From Taibaiella soli (lineage in GTDB: Bacteria > Bacteroidota > Bacteroidia > Chitinophagales > Chitinophagaceae): a stretch of DNA of 64,000 bases. Positions 34,995 through 43,098 of this stretch are shown here, piece after piece; position 1 is the stretch's first letter, and every line of letters begins with the position of its first letter. The stretch lies in contig NZ_QKTW01000011.1 in NCBI RefSeq assembly GCF_003236175.1, positions 62,001-126,000 of the forward strand, read 5' to 3'. The translations under genes were made by a program, and so were the position numbers. The notes under the pieces were generated by a model that worked only from the letters and a program-made list of their open reading frames with translations, was not told the origin of the DNA and ran no database searches.

Positions 34995-36062
34995 ATGGGT
35001 GTGACGCTTAGAAAACGGAAGAATGCGGACGGTACGACCTCGCTAATTCTTGATATTTACCACAATGGTAAACGCAGCTATGAGTTTTTAAAGGATTTGA
35101 AACTAAAAACGAAGCCTAGCTCACCTATCGATAGACAAACAAATAAAGAGAATTTAGAGCTCGCCGAAAGCATTAGAAATAAGCGAGCACAAGAACTTGT
35201 AAGCAGTGGTTATGATGTCGTGACCTCCTTCAAAAGCAATGTAGATTTTATCCAATACTTTGAAAACTACATTAGCAAGTACACCAAGAAGGATAAACGG
35301 AACATGGAAGGAGCATGTAATCGGTTCAAAGCATTCATGAAAAAAGAAGGCATCAAAAGCCTTACGATGAAACAGCTTAACGAGAACATCGTTTTTAAAT
35401 ATTCTGAATACTTGCGTGAGACATCGCAAGGTGAAGGTGCTAGCAGCTATTTCAAACGGTTCAAAAAAATGATTAAGCAAGCAGTAAGAGAGAAAGTGCT
35501 ATTGAACAACCCGACATCCGATGTAACAATAAAAAGAGACGATAGCCTTGTGAAACAAGTGCTCACAATAGACGAGATAAAGATACTTGCAGAAACACCG
35601 ATAACTAATGGTGAAGTAAGGAATGCATTTTTATTTTGCTGCTTTACGGGGCTGAGTTGGATAGATGTAAAAGAATTAAAGTGGAAACACATTGATCTTA
35701 GGAACCAAAAATTGACGAAGGTAAGAGCAAAAACAGGCACAGAAACTGTAGTTAACTTACACAGCACTCCCCTTTCAATGTTGACAGAGCCAGGTCAGCA
35801 AGAGGATTTAGTATTTACTTTACCAAGCAACACTGCCGCGCTTAAATCCCTTAGAAGTTGGGTTTCGAAAGCAGAGATTCAAAAGCATATAACATGGCAC
35901 TGTGCTCGTCACTCCTTTGCAACCAATCTTGTCCACTATAAAACTGACGTCACAATTATCAGTAAGTTGTTAGGACACTCCACGCTTAAATATACCCAGA
36001 GATACACCCACATCGCCGAAGATTTAAAAAGGGAAGCGGTCAATAAACTACCGACTATTTAA
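34995..36062 (+). CDS. Tyrosine-type site-specific integrase (CTnDOT/phage type)
   Basis: A 355-aa recombinase that integrates and excises the island at tRNA-Leu. Residues 1-60 form the arm-binding domain with the start LRKRKNADGTTSLILDIY, residues ~80-175 the SAM-like core-binding domain, and ~190-350 the catalytic domain. Catalytic residues seen are H302 and R305 (HCAR), H328 (LGHSTLKY) and the nucleophile Y337 (QRYTH). The first catalytic Arg is replaced: the site reads FTGLSWIDV with Ser221. The CTnDOT integrase also has Ser at this place, so the enzyme may still be active. The next gene starts 8 bases after the stop. Two AGTAACA sites precede and overlap the start codon. Confidence 0.92.
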   Translation: MGVTLRKRKNADGTTSLILDIYHNGKRSYEFLKDLKLKTKPSSPIDRQTNKENLELAESIRNKRAQELVSSGYDVVTSFKSNVDFIQYFENYISKYTKKDKRNMEGACNRFKAFMKKEGIKSLTMKQLNENIVFKYSEYLRETSQGEGASSYFKRFKKMIKQAVREKVLLNNPTSDVTIKRDDSLVKQVLTIDEIKILAETPITNGEVRNAFLFCCFTGLSWIDVKELKWKHIDLRNQKLTKVRAKTGTETVVNLHSTPLSMLTEPGQQEDLVFTLPSNTAALKSLRSWVSKAEIQKHITWHCARHSFATNLVHYKTDVTIISKLLGHSTLKYTQRYTHIAEDLKREAVNKLPTI

Positions 36063-36070
36063 ATTACACT

Positions 36071-36766
36071 ATGGAACCGACGACAGACATGCGCAATTTC
36101 CCGAACCCAGACTATGTAGAGATAAAAAAATATCTCAATGATCGAGTTGTAAACGAAATCTATTTTAAAAAAAACTTCTCGCTATTCGTTCAAAAGGATA
36201 AATATATTCGATTCCGCGAGTTCCTAGAAGACGAACAATTAGCATCTGACGCCAACCTATACTTCTTGGGGCTTTATTATTTTGATGCGCTAGATAGTGC
36301 CAAATGGAGCACTAGCATTGAATATTATAAAATACCCAATAACTACAATCAGGATTTGAAGGGGTTAAAATCTTTTTTTAAAGAATTAAAATCCGCTTAT
36401 GAAAACCCTAAAAAGAATACAAATGACGAGGACTATTTACAGTCATTAACATTCAAATCAAATAGGAAAACTGTATCAGTAAAGACACACCCTTTATTGT
36501 TTGATATTTTCTTTGAACTTTCCGATTGGGTAGAAAATCAGCCCGAGACAATAGTACCCAAAGAAAAAAATGTCGCCGCATACTACCGTGATTTTATCAA
36601 AAGAACGCGGCCTTTATTTAATTATTTGCGTCATACCCATTATGCTAAAGAAACCGATCAAACGATTTATTCTCTCGTAGCAAATTTTGTCGATGCTTTG
36701 GGGTTTAATTGGGAAGACAAGGATGAAATAGTTAAGAGCGAGTATATTCGTAAGGCATATAATTAG
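36071..36766 (+). CDS. Protein of unknown function, cotranscribed with the integrase
   Basis: 231 aa, no recognised family and no signal peptide or membrane segment. It is acidic-to-neutral, predicted largely helical and rich in Tyr, Phe and Asn. A DYVEIKKYLNDRVVNEIYFK-like amphipathic N-terminus is followed by a central charged region and a C-terminal half with ELSDWVENQPE and RTRPLFNYLRHTHY. It begins eight bases after the integrase stop, so both are read from one transcript, and 59 bases before the restriction gene. Candidate roles are control of integration or a defence accessory; neither is shown by sequence. Confidence 0.75.
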   Translation: MEPTTDMRNFPNPDYVEIKKYLNDRVVNEIYFKKNFSLFVQKDKYIRFREFLEDEQLASDANLYFLGLYYFDALDSAKWSTSIEYYKIPNNYNQDLKGLKSFFKELKSAYENPKKNTNDEDYLQSLTFKSNRKTVSVKTHPLLFDIFFELSDWVENQPETIVPKEKNVAAYYRDFIKRTRPLFNYLRHTHYAKETDQTIYSLVANFVDALGFNWEDKDEIVKSEYIRKAYN

Positions 36767-36825
36767 TACCCGCTTTTATTTAAAGACACTACCCAACTTT
36801 TAAAAAGCAATCAAAACATTGAACA

Positions 36826-39153
36826 ATGGTTATGGAAGTAAAAAGAAATGGCAATAAGATTTTTGCCCCATTGATCGGCAAAGAATTGATTTGTACACCT
36901 GAGGAAGAAGTTAGACAACAGTACATTGTTCACTTAGTAAACCAATATGGCTATTCACTAGACCAGATGGCTCAAGAGGTAAAAGTCAACAACTCTAAAA
37001 GAGGTCAGGGTAAAGCCCGGGCAGATATTGTAATCTGGAAAACTAAAGAAGACCGAAATTCCGATAATAGTCCAATTATCGTTATTGAATGCAAAGCAGA
37101 GCAAATCACCATTCACGAAGAAGACTACTACCAAGGATACAACTACGCATCTTGGGCAGGTGCTGACTTTTTTGTAACCACCAACCTGAAGGATACAAAA
37201 TTCTTTAAAGTTGTAAACGGTAGAATGCCTAAGAAACTGGAAGAAGTCGTAGAAATACCGAATGCTATAGAACTCTTTGATAAAAAGAAAATCGAAGGGC
37301 TCTTGACCAAGACAAAGGCATTTACGCGAGATGAATTTAGCAGGCTACTATTCAAATGCCACAACATCATTCGCAACAATGACAAGCTATCTCCCGAGGC
37401 TGCATTTGACGAGATCAGCAAGATTCTCTTTATGAAAATTCGTTATGAAAGAGAGCAGGCAAAAACAAAAGCTCTTTTCTCAGAGGAAAAATTCAAAGGG
37501 CTTCGAAATGCATATGTTGAAACTACGGGCAGCAGTGGAAAACCTTTCTTTCAACACTTTTTTGACTTGACTAAAAAAGTTTTCGAAGCGGATGAAATTT
37601 TTGACCCAAACGATACAATCAAGATTAGAGAAACAAGCTTTTTACAAATTGTGAAAGAGTTGGAAAAATATAATCTTTCTGACACCTCTGATGATATAAA
37701 GGGTATCGCCTTTGAAGAGTTTTTAGGTAGAACATTCCGTGGAGAGCTAGGCCAGTTTTTTACTCCACGTACCATAGTAGATTATATGGTTGATGTACTT
37801 GACCCAATGGAAGGTGACATAATTTGCGACCCTTGTTGTGGCAGTGGCGGTTTTTTAATCAAAGCATTTGAATATGTTCGGGATAAAATAGAAAGAGATG
37901 TGCAAGGCCAAAAAGAGAAGATTAAAAAACACTACTTTGGACAGGACTATAATACTTTACCAGAAAAGAGACAAGAGGAGTTGGCCAAACAAGTAGATGA
38001 ACTATTTGGCAAATTCAATTTCGAATTGGATATACATAACCCTAGGGGCAGACTTAAGACGCTTTCGTATGATTGCATCTTCGGGACTGATGCCAATCCA
38101 AGAATGGCGCGTACTGCCAAAATGAATATGATTATGCATGGTGATGGCCATGGTGGAGTACATCATCATGATGGTTTATTAAACGTCAACGGGATATTTG
38201 ACGGGCGTTTTGATGTCATATTAACAAATCCCCCCTTCGGTTCCCGGGTTAATAAAACCTTAAAGGTCACCCCTTCCGATGTTCCTAATGAAGATAAAAT
38301 CAGATTTTATGAAAAGAGGTACGGTAGCCATTACAGAGAGGCTGTTGTGAAACAAATTCAGGATTGGGCTAATTATGATAATGGTCACGGTGAGAGCCGA
38401 GGAAAAGCCTTATTGGACATTTTTGACGTTGGAGCTTGGAGTGGATTGACAGAAGTACTCTTTATAGAAAGATGTCTTAATCTTTTAAAACCGGGCGGCA
38501 GAATGGGCATTGTACTTCCTGAGGGTGTCCTAAATAACACTGCTTTGCAAAAAATTAGGGAGTACGTTGAGGGCAAAGCTAAATTAATTAATATAACATC
38601 TATACCGCAAGACGTATTTGTCGCGTCTGGCGCCACTGTCAAGCCTAGCTTATTATTCCTTAAAAAATTTACCCCCGAAGAATACGAGAGTTATCTAAAA
38701 ATCGTTGAGGATTCTACCAAAGAAATAAAGAACAAGTACGAGCCTAAACTGAACGAATTAAAAACAACTTTCAAAAAAGACGAAGAGACTTTTAAAGAGA
38801 GTCGCAAAGAACTTAAAGAACTTAAAAAAAGATATTCCGAAGAGATAAAACGGATTGAAGATCTAATAAACATTGAAATCAAATCCATAGTAAAAGAACG
38901 TTTCGATTACCCCATTCCAGTTTTTGAAATAGAGAAAGCCGGCATCTCCAGCACTGGAGCCCCCTGCGAAAACGAATTGGTAGAAGTGGCTGCAGAGTTT
39001 AGAGCATATCGAATGAAGGCAAATCTGTGGGATGAACCAAAGAAGGAAGTTCAGTATCCTGTGGATGAAAATGGAAATATTGCCCGATTGCAATTAATTA
39101 ATGGAACAAGAGTAACCGAACCGGAAATTTTTTATGAAGCATATGCAAACTGA
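36826..39153 (+). CDS. Fused restriction nuclease-N6-adenine methyltransferase (BcgI-like type IIB/type I-like)
   Basis: A 775-aa protein combining cleavage and methylation. Residues ~20-150 form an HsdR-N-like PD-(D/E)xK nuclease domain with D67 in ARADIVIW and E88/K90 in IVIECKAEQ. A helical linker is followed by an HsdM-type methyltransferase: GELGQFFTPR (306-315), motif I DPCCGSGGFL (335-344) and catalytic motif IV TNPPFGS (467-473). Residues ~625-690 form a charged coiled coil. There is no helicase/translocase domain, unlike a type I HsdR. The layout matches BcgI subunit A, which works with a separate specificity subunit; here that gene overlaps by 20 bases. Exact subtype and cut pattern are inference. 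Confidence 0.88.
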   Translation: MVMEVKRNGNKIFAPLIGKELICTPEEEVRQQYIVHLVNQYGYSLDQMAQEVKVNNSKRGQGKARADIVIWKTKEDRNSDNSPIIVIECKAEQITIHEEDYYQGYNYASWAGADFFVTTNLKDTKFFKVVNGRMPKKLEEVVEIPNAIELFDKKKIEGLLTKTKAFTRDEFSRLLFKCHNIIRNNDKLSPEAAFDEISKILFMKIRYEREQAKTKALFSEEKFKGLRNAYVETTGSSGKPFFQHFFDLTKKVFEADEIFDPNDTIKIRETSFLQIVKELEKYNLSDTSDDIKGIAFEEFLGRTFRGELGQFFTPRTIVDYMVDVLDPMEGDIICDPCCGSGGFLIKAFEYVRDKIERDVQGQKEKIKKHYFGQDYNTLPEKRQEELAKQVDELFGKFNFELDIHNPRGRLKTLSYDCIFGTDANPRMARTAKMNMIMHGDGHGGVHHHDGLLNVNGIFDGRFDVILTNPPFGSRVNKTLKVTPSDVPNEDKIRFYEKRYGSHYREAVVKQIQDWANYDNGHGESRGKALLDIFDVGAWSGLTEVLFIERCLNLLKPGGRMGIVLPEGVLNNTALQKIREYVEGKAKLINITSIPQDVFVASGATVKPSLLFLKKFTPEEYESYLKIVEDSTKEIKNKYEPKLNELKTTFKKDEETFKESRKELKELKKRYSEEIKRIEDLINIEIKSIVKERFDYPIPVFEIEKAGISSTGAPCENELVEVAAEFRAYRMKANLWDEPKKEVQYPVDENGNIARLQLINGTRVTEPEIFYEAYAN

Positions 39154-40546
39154 GACGGTATTCAAATACCTAAACGAAGTGCGCTTTAAAACTTTGTCGA
39201 ATTGGAGCGCTGGCACCATATTAAGCAATAAAATACTTTATAAAGATGGTTTCAACCTAGAACCAATCAGGAATCTTATTCTTCGAAATAGGGAGAGGGA
39301 AATTCTAGAGGATGACAAAGCATATAAACAAGTAACTATAAAGCTTTATAGCAAAGGTGTAGTTCAGCGTGGTGATGAATTAGTATTAGGAAAAAATATC
39401 GGTACTAAAACTCAATTTCGTATTTCACAAGGTCAGTTTATTATGAGCAAAATAGATGCTCGTAACGGGGCTTTTGGCATTGTGCCTGCCGAACTCGAAG
39501 GAGCCATTACAACTCAGGATTTCTTAAGCTATAATATCAATACAGAAAGGATACTACCGGATTTTTTTAATCTAATCACGGGAACAAGACACTTTGCTGA
39601 ACTTTGCCAACGTGCTAGCTCGGGCACTACTGGCCGGCAGAGAGTAGATGAAAATGCCTTCTTAGAATTCAGAATTCCGGTGCCCTCTATTAAAGTCCAG
39701 AAGGAGATATGTTCAGAATTTGAAACGAATATGTCATTGGCAAATGAGGCTGAAGAATTGGCCAATAACCATGTAGAGTCACTAAAAGGGATATTTGAAC
39801 CTATCCTCAAAATTAAAAACGATGAGAACAAAGGAAGGTTTTCTGTTTACAGTTTTACTGATTTAGATAGATGGGATTTATGGAACAGAACAGTAGAATT
39901 AAAATCAAATTACCCATTAAAGAAAATGAGTCAGCTTATTAAGTCTATTAATACAGGTACGACTCCTCCTACGACCAAGAAACACTATTTCGAACCTGGC
40001 GAAGTGAATTTTTTCACCCCAGTTGATTTAGGGACTGAAAAATATTTAGTACAAGCAGAACGAAAAATATCGCTTAAAGCAATTGAAGACAAAAAAGCAA
40101 GAGTGTTTGAAAAAGGAACATTACTGTTTGTTGGAATTGGATCTTCAATTGGCAAAATAGGCATCGTAGCCGAACAGTTTGCCTGTTCTAATCAACAAAT
40201 AACCGGCTTTTTAATTGATACACACCAGGCTTTGACAGAATATGTATATTACTATTTCAAGATGTTCAAAGAAATTACAACTTTGGAAAAAACACAAGCA
40301 ACATTGCCTATAATCAATCAGGAAAAAATAAACAACATACCAATCCCCTTACCTCCAATGGAATTTCAAGAGCAACTGGTAAAATCAATTGACGAAATCG
40401 AAAATAAGATAGCATTTCTTAAAAATGCATCTGAAAATTCAAAGAAAAAGGCGAAAGAACAATTCGAATCAGCGATTTTCAACACCAACCTTCAATTCAG
40501 CCAAATTTCTTCTAGTCAAATGCTAGGATTATTAAACTCACTTTGA
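39134..40546 (+). CDS. Restriction-modification specificity subunit (HsdS-like)
   Basis: A 470-aa DNA-recognition subunit with two target-recognition domains. Each half ends in the typical conserved region: FRIPVPSIKVQKEICSEFE near residue 185 and IPIPLPPMEFQEQLVKSIDE near residue 413, followed by a helical dimer spacer. TRD1 contains the GQFIMSKIDARNGAFG motif, and TRD2 GTLLFVGIGSSIGKIG. The start lies within the 3' end of the methyltransferase-nuclease gene (20-base overlap), so the two are translationally coupled. The Septu-like ATPase starts 10 bases after the stop. The target sequence cannot be read from the protein. Confidence 0.92.
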   Translation: MKHMQTETVFKYLNEVRFKTLSNWSAGTILSNKILYKDGFNLEPIRNLILRNREREILEDDKAYKQVTIKLYSKGVVQRGDELVLGKNIGTKTQFRISQGQFIMSKIDARNGAFGIVPAELEGAITTQDFLSYNINTERILPDFFNLITGTRHFAELCQRASSGTTGRQRVDENAFLEFRIPVPSIKVQKEICSEFETNMSLANEAEELANNHVESLKGIFEPILKIKNDENKGRFSVYSFTDLDRWDLWNRTVELKSNYPLKKMSQLIKSINTGTTPPTTKKHYFEPGEVNFFTPVDLGTEKYLVQAERKISLKAIEDKKARVFEKGTLLFVGIGSSIGKIGIVAEQFACSNQQITGFLIDTHQALTEYVYYYFKMFKEITTLEKTQATLPIINQEKINNIPIPLPPMEFQEQLVKSIDEIENKIAFLKNASENSKKKAKEQFESAIFNTNLQFSQISSSQMLGLLNSL

Positions 40547-40556
40547 ATGAACAATT

Positions 40557-42035
40557 ATGAAACTACTTACACTAGACATTAAAAACTTCAAGTTATTTGA
40601 GAATTTATCAATTGACTTTCAAGATAGCGATCATATCGCGGTGTTCATTGGAAAAAATGGGTCGGGAAAAACAACGCTAATCGAGTCAATAGTACAAATA
40701 TTCGCTCCTCTTCTTAGCACAAAAGATTTTAAATCTTTGGAAAAAGAGTTTTTCTCTTTTCAATTTTCGATTACTTATTTGCTCAGACGAGAAAAAATTA
40801 CCGAAACATCTTTCGGGGGCGAATCGTTTGTCAACTACATTGTGGTAGAAATATCGTTCGACGACAAGTTGCAAATGAAATTGCACGAAGGCACCCAAAC
40901 TATCGAGGGTTTTTCTGAAATAGAAAAGCATCTACATAGCAAAGGCGAAACGTTGGCTTATGTTTTACCTGACAATCTTGTAGTTTACTACTCAGGAATC
41001 TCTAACAGCATTTACAACATCTACAGTAAGTTTCAGAGAGAACTAATTACAGGGACCCTTACTGGAGAAGTTAAATTTGATCAGCCATTTTATTATTTCC
41101 TTCCACAGAACCTCCCGGCCATTTTGATTGGCTTATTGAGCTACGAATACGGAGATGTGCCAGATGCGCTACGAGAACAATTTGCAATCACTGGATTTTC
41201 TACAATTCGGCTCAATTTCAAAAAACCAAATTGGGCAAAATCTAAATCTGTGCCGGAAGATTTTTGGGGAGCGATGGGGGAATTAAGTCAATTCATGAAT
41301 ATTTTAAAAGGATCTACTACAGCGACTTTTAAAACAGATTCCATCTCGTTCACCATAAAGAACAAGTCCGAACTTGAAAAAATTTGGAGTTTTTACGGAA
41401 CTGAAAAAAGGCTTTTCGAATACCTCGTTTCTTTGCAATCAAACGACTTTCTCGAAAGCATTGATTTGGTACTATTTAAGAATAACCGTGAGGTTGGCTA
41501 CAATAATTTAAGTGAGGGTGAAAAACAACTGTTGATAATTACAGGATTAAAAGAGCTGCTAGCGGCTGACAATAGTTTGTTCTTGTTAGATGAACCAGAT
41601 ACCTATCTACATCCAGAATGGAAACGAGAATTTGTTTATCGCTTGTTCAAGGAAACAGAAGATCTTTTCAAAAATTTTTCCATAATCACAACTCATTCAC
41701 CGAACATCCTATCTGCGTTAAAAAAGGGACAATTAAAAGTCCTAACCAATGAAAACGGCAAATCGAGGATAAAAGAAATTTCATTTAACCCATACGGGAA
41801 GCCGGTCGATGACTTGCTAACTGATTTCTTTGACTTAGAAGGATTACGCTACAAAAAAGTTCAACATCAACTTAATGACGCTTGGGACTTTATTAGAGCA
41901 AATAATTATAAATCTGATGAGTTTCAAACACTGTTTGGAGAGCTAGAAAAAGATCTTGGAAAATCAGACAAAGCACTATCAGATATTAGGCTTGAAATCA
42001 CAAAAAGAATTAAGCTAAATGAGAAAAATAAATAA
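40557..42035 (+). CDS. ptuA: Septu-like defence ATPase (PtuA type)
   Basis: A 492-aa SMC/ABC-type ATPase. Walker A is GKNGSGKTT (32-40), the ABC signature NNLSEGEKQ (316-324), Walker B LFLLDEPDTYLHPEW (341-355), and the H-loop ITTHSPN (377-383). The insert between Walker A and the signature is long, as in AAA_15/AAA_21 proteins. Paired with the overlapping HNH gene, it matches Septu, an antiphage system in which the ATPase forms a complex with the PtuB nuclease. The C-terminal ~80 residues (after SFNPYGKPVDD) may be the PtuB-binding part. It follows the specificity subunit by 10 bases, so all four defence genes can share a transcript. Confidence 0.85.
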   Translation: MKLLTLDIKNFKLFENLSIDFQDSDHIAVFIGKNGSGKTTLIESIVQIFAPLLSTKDFKSLEKEFFSFQFSITYLLRREKITETSFGGESFVNYIVVEISFDDKLQMKLHEGTQTIEGFSEIEKHLHSKGETLAYVLPDNLVVYYSGISNSIYNIYSKFQRELITGTLTGEVKFDQPFYYFLPQNLPAILIGLLSYEYGDVPDALREQFAITGFSTIRLNFKKPNWAKSKSVPEDFWGAMGELSQFMNILKGSTTATFKTDSISFTIKNKSELEKIWSFYGTEKRLFEYLVSLQSNDFLESIDLVLFKNNREVGYNNLSEGEKQLLIITGLKELLAADNSLFLLDEPDTYLHPEWKREFVYRLFKETEDLFKNFSIITTHSPNILSALKKGQLKVLTNENGKSRIKEISFNPYGKPVDDLLTDFFDLEGLRYKKVQHQLNDAWDFIRANNYKSDEFQTLFGELEKDLGKSDKALSDIRLEITKRIKLNEKNK

Positions 42036-42642
42036 GGCACATGCTTTGGCTTCTTTCTGTGATTTTAGCCACCAAAACCCAGGAGCTGACTGGAATATCG
42101 ATTTTAGCAGACCGGGGGCTAGAGGACATCCAATTTATATAGACACCAGAACAACCATTTTAATTGGAGAGCAGGACTGCATTTGTGGCTATTCGGAAAT
42201 CCCGATTGAAGATGAGCGGGATTGTCATATAGACCATTTCAGAAAAAGAAGCATGTTCCCCCAAGACACTTTTAACTGGAACAATCTAATCGCGGCATGT
42301 AACCACGAAGCTTTCGGTGCAAAATACAAGGACAACAAATCAGGCATAAGACAACTAGATTATGCCAATATTTTTGATCCAGTAGTGGATGCAGTTCAGA
42401 ATTATTTCTATTATAACGAGAGGGGGGAAATTGAACCGCACCCTAAACTCTCTGATCTAGTATTACGAGCAAAAGTTCAAAAAACGATTGAAGTATTTAA
42501 CCTTCAAGATAAAAGCCTTGTGAATAGACGTAAAACAATAATTGAACAAATCAAATCCTATACAGACTTAACTCAAGCCGAGATTTTTAACGCCTTAATA
42601 TCGGCAGGCTTTGTCAGCCTAATTGAACAATATACCAGCTAG
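42019..42642 (+). CDS. ptuB: Septu-like HNH nuclease (PtuB type)
   Basis: A 207-aa HNH endonuclease of the TIGR02646-like/PtuB group. The HNH core is CICGYSEIPIED (54-65), then DCHIDHFRKRSMFP with the catalytic HIDH (70-73), then the NWNNLIAACNHEA segment that carries the conserved Asn and a zinc Cys. The N-terminus MRKINKAHALASFCDF is typical of PtuB N-termini. The start codon lies 17 bases inside ptuA, indicating coupled translation. A hairpin terminator follows 28 bases after the stop. The prediction is cleavage of nucleic acid during phage infection; the trigger is unknown. Confidence 0.85.
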   Translation: MRKINKAHALASFCDFSHQNPGADWNIDFSRPGARGHPIYIDTRTTILIGEQDCICGYSEIPIEDERDCHIDHFRKRSMFPQDTFNWNNLIAACNHEAFGAKYKDNKSGIRQLDYANIFDPVVDAVQNYFYYNERGEIEPHPKLSDLVLRAKVQKTIEVFNLQDKSLVNRRKTIIEQIKSYTDLTQAEIFNALISAGFVSLIEQYTS

Positions 42643-42670
42643 ACAGTCAATTAATTATTATCCCGAAACA

Positions 42671-42722
42671 AACCGCCAAAACGCGACTAAAAAATAGGTC
42701 GTCTTTTGGCGGTTCATTTTTT
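42671..42722 (+). terminator. Terminator of the defence operon
   Basis: AACCGCCAAAA pairs perfectly with TTTTGGCGGTT. An inner stem CGAC/GTCG lies inside, and a T run follows. It separates the defence block from the replication block. Confidence 0.85.
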
Positions 42723-42805
42723 CCATTCTATTCCATTTTTGCTCATAGTTAGCCATTGCTAACGTGCACTGCGCAGTGTTACTCACATTTAAATGGTTCA
42801 AAAAA

Positions 42806-43096
42806 ATGGACACATTACAATCTATTGAACAAAGGCTTGCCAACATTGAAAGCCTGCTATCTGGCGTAAAGACCGTCCTAACGCTTACGGAAGCTGCGGA
42901 ATATTGTCGGCTATCGCAATCCTATATGTACAAACTTACTAGCGCAGGACTGATACCACATTACAAGCCTGCGGGCAAGATGCTTTATTTCAAAAGAGAA
43001 GAGTTGGATGCGTGGATGTTACGAAATGAAGTAAAAACATCAAGCAGCATTGACGCACAAGCGACAAATTATGTGGTAACTAACAAAAGAGGTTAA
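42806..43096 (+). CDS. Helix-turn-helix excisionase-like DNA-binding protein
   Basis: A 96-aa protein with a short N-terminal coiled coil (QSIEQRLANIESLL) and a MerR/HTH_17-type helix-turn-helix (LTLTEAAEYCRLSQSYMYKL, about residues 27-46). The winged segment GLIPHYKPAGKMLYFKREEL follows. This is the standard excisionase-like protein of Bacteroidota mobile elements and probably controls excision or the replication genes. I use the ATG at 42806 because the upstream in-frame ATG adds a non-conserved, hydrophobic 14-residue stretch. The helicase gene starts three bases after the stop. Confidence 0.85.
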   Translation: MDTLQSIEQRLANIESLLSGVKTVLTLTEAAEYCRLSQSYMYKLTSAGLIPHYKPAGKMLYFKREELDAWMLRNEVKTSSSIDAQATNYVVTNKRG

Positions 43097-43098
43097 CA

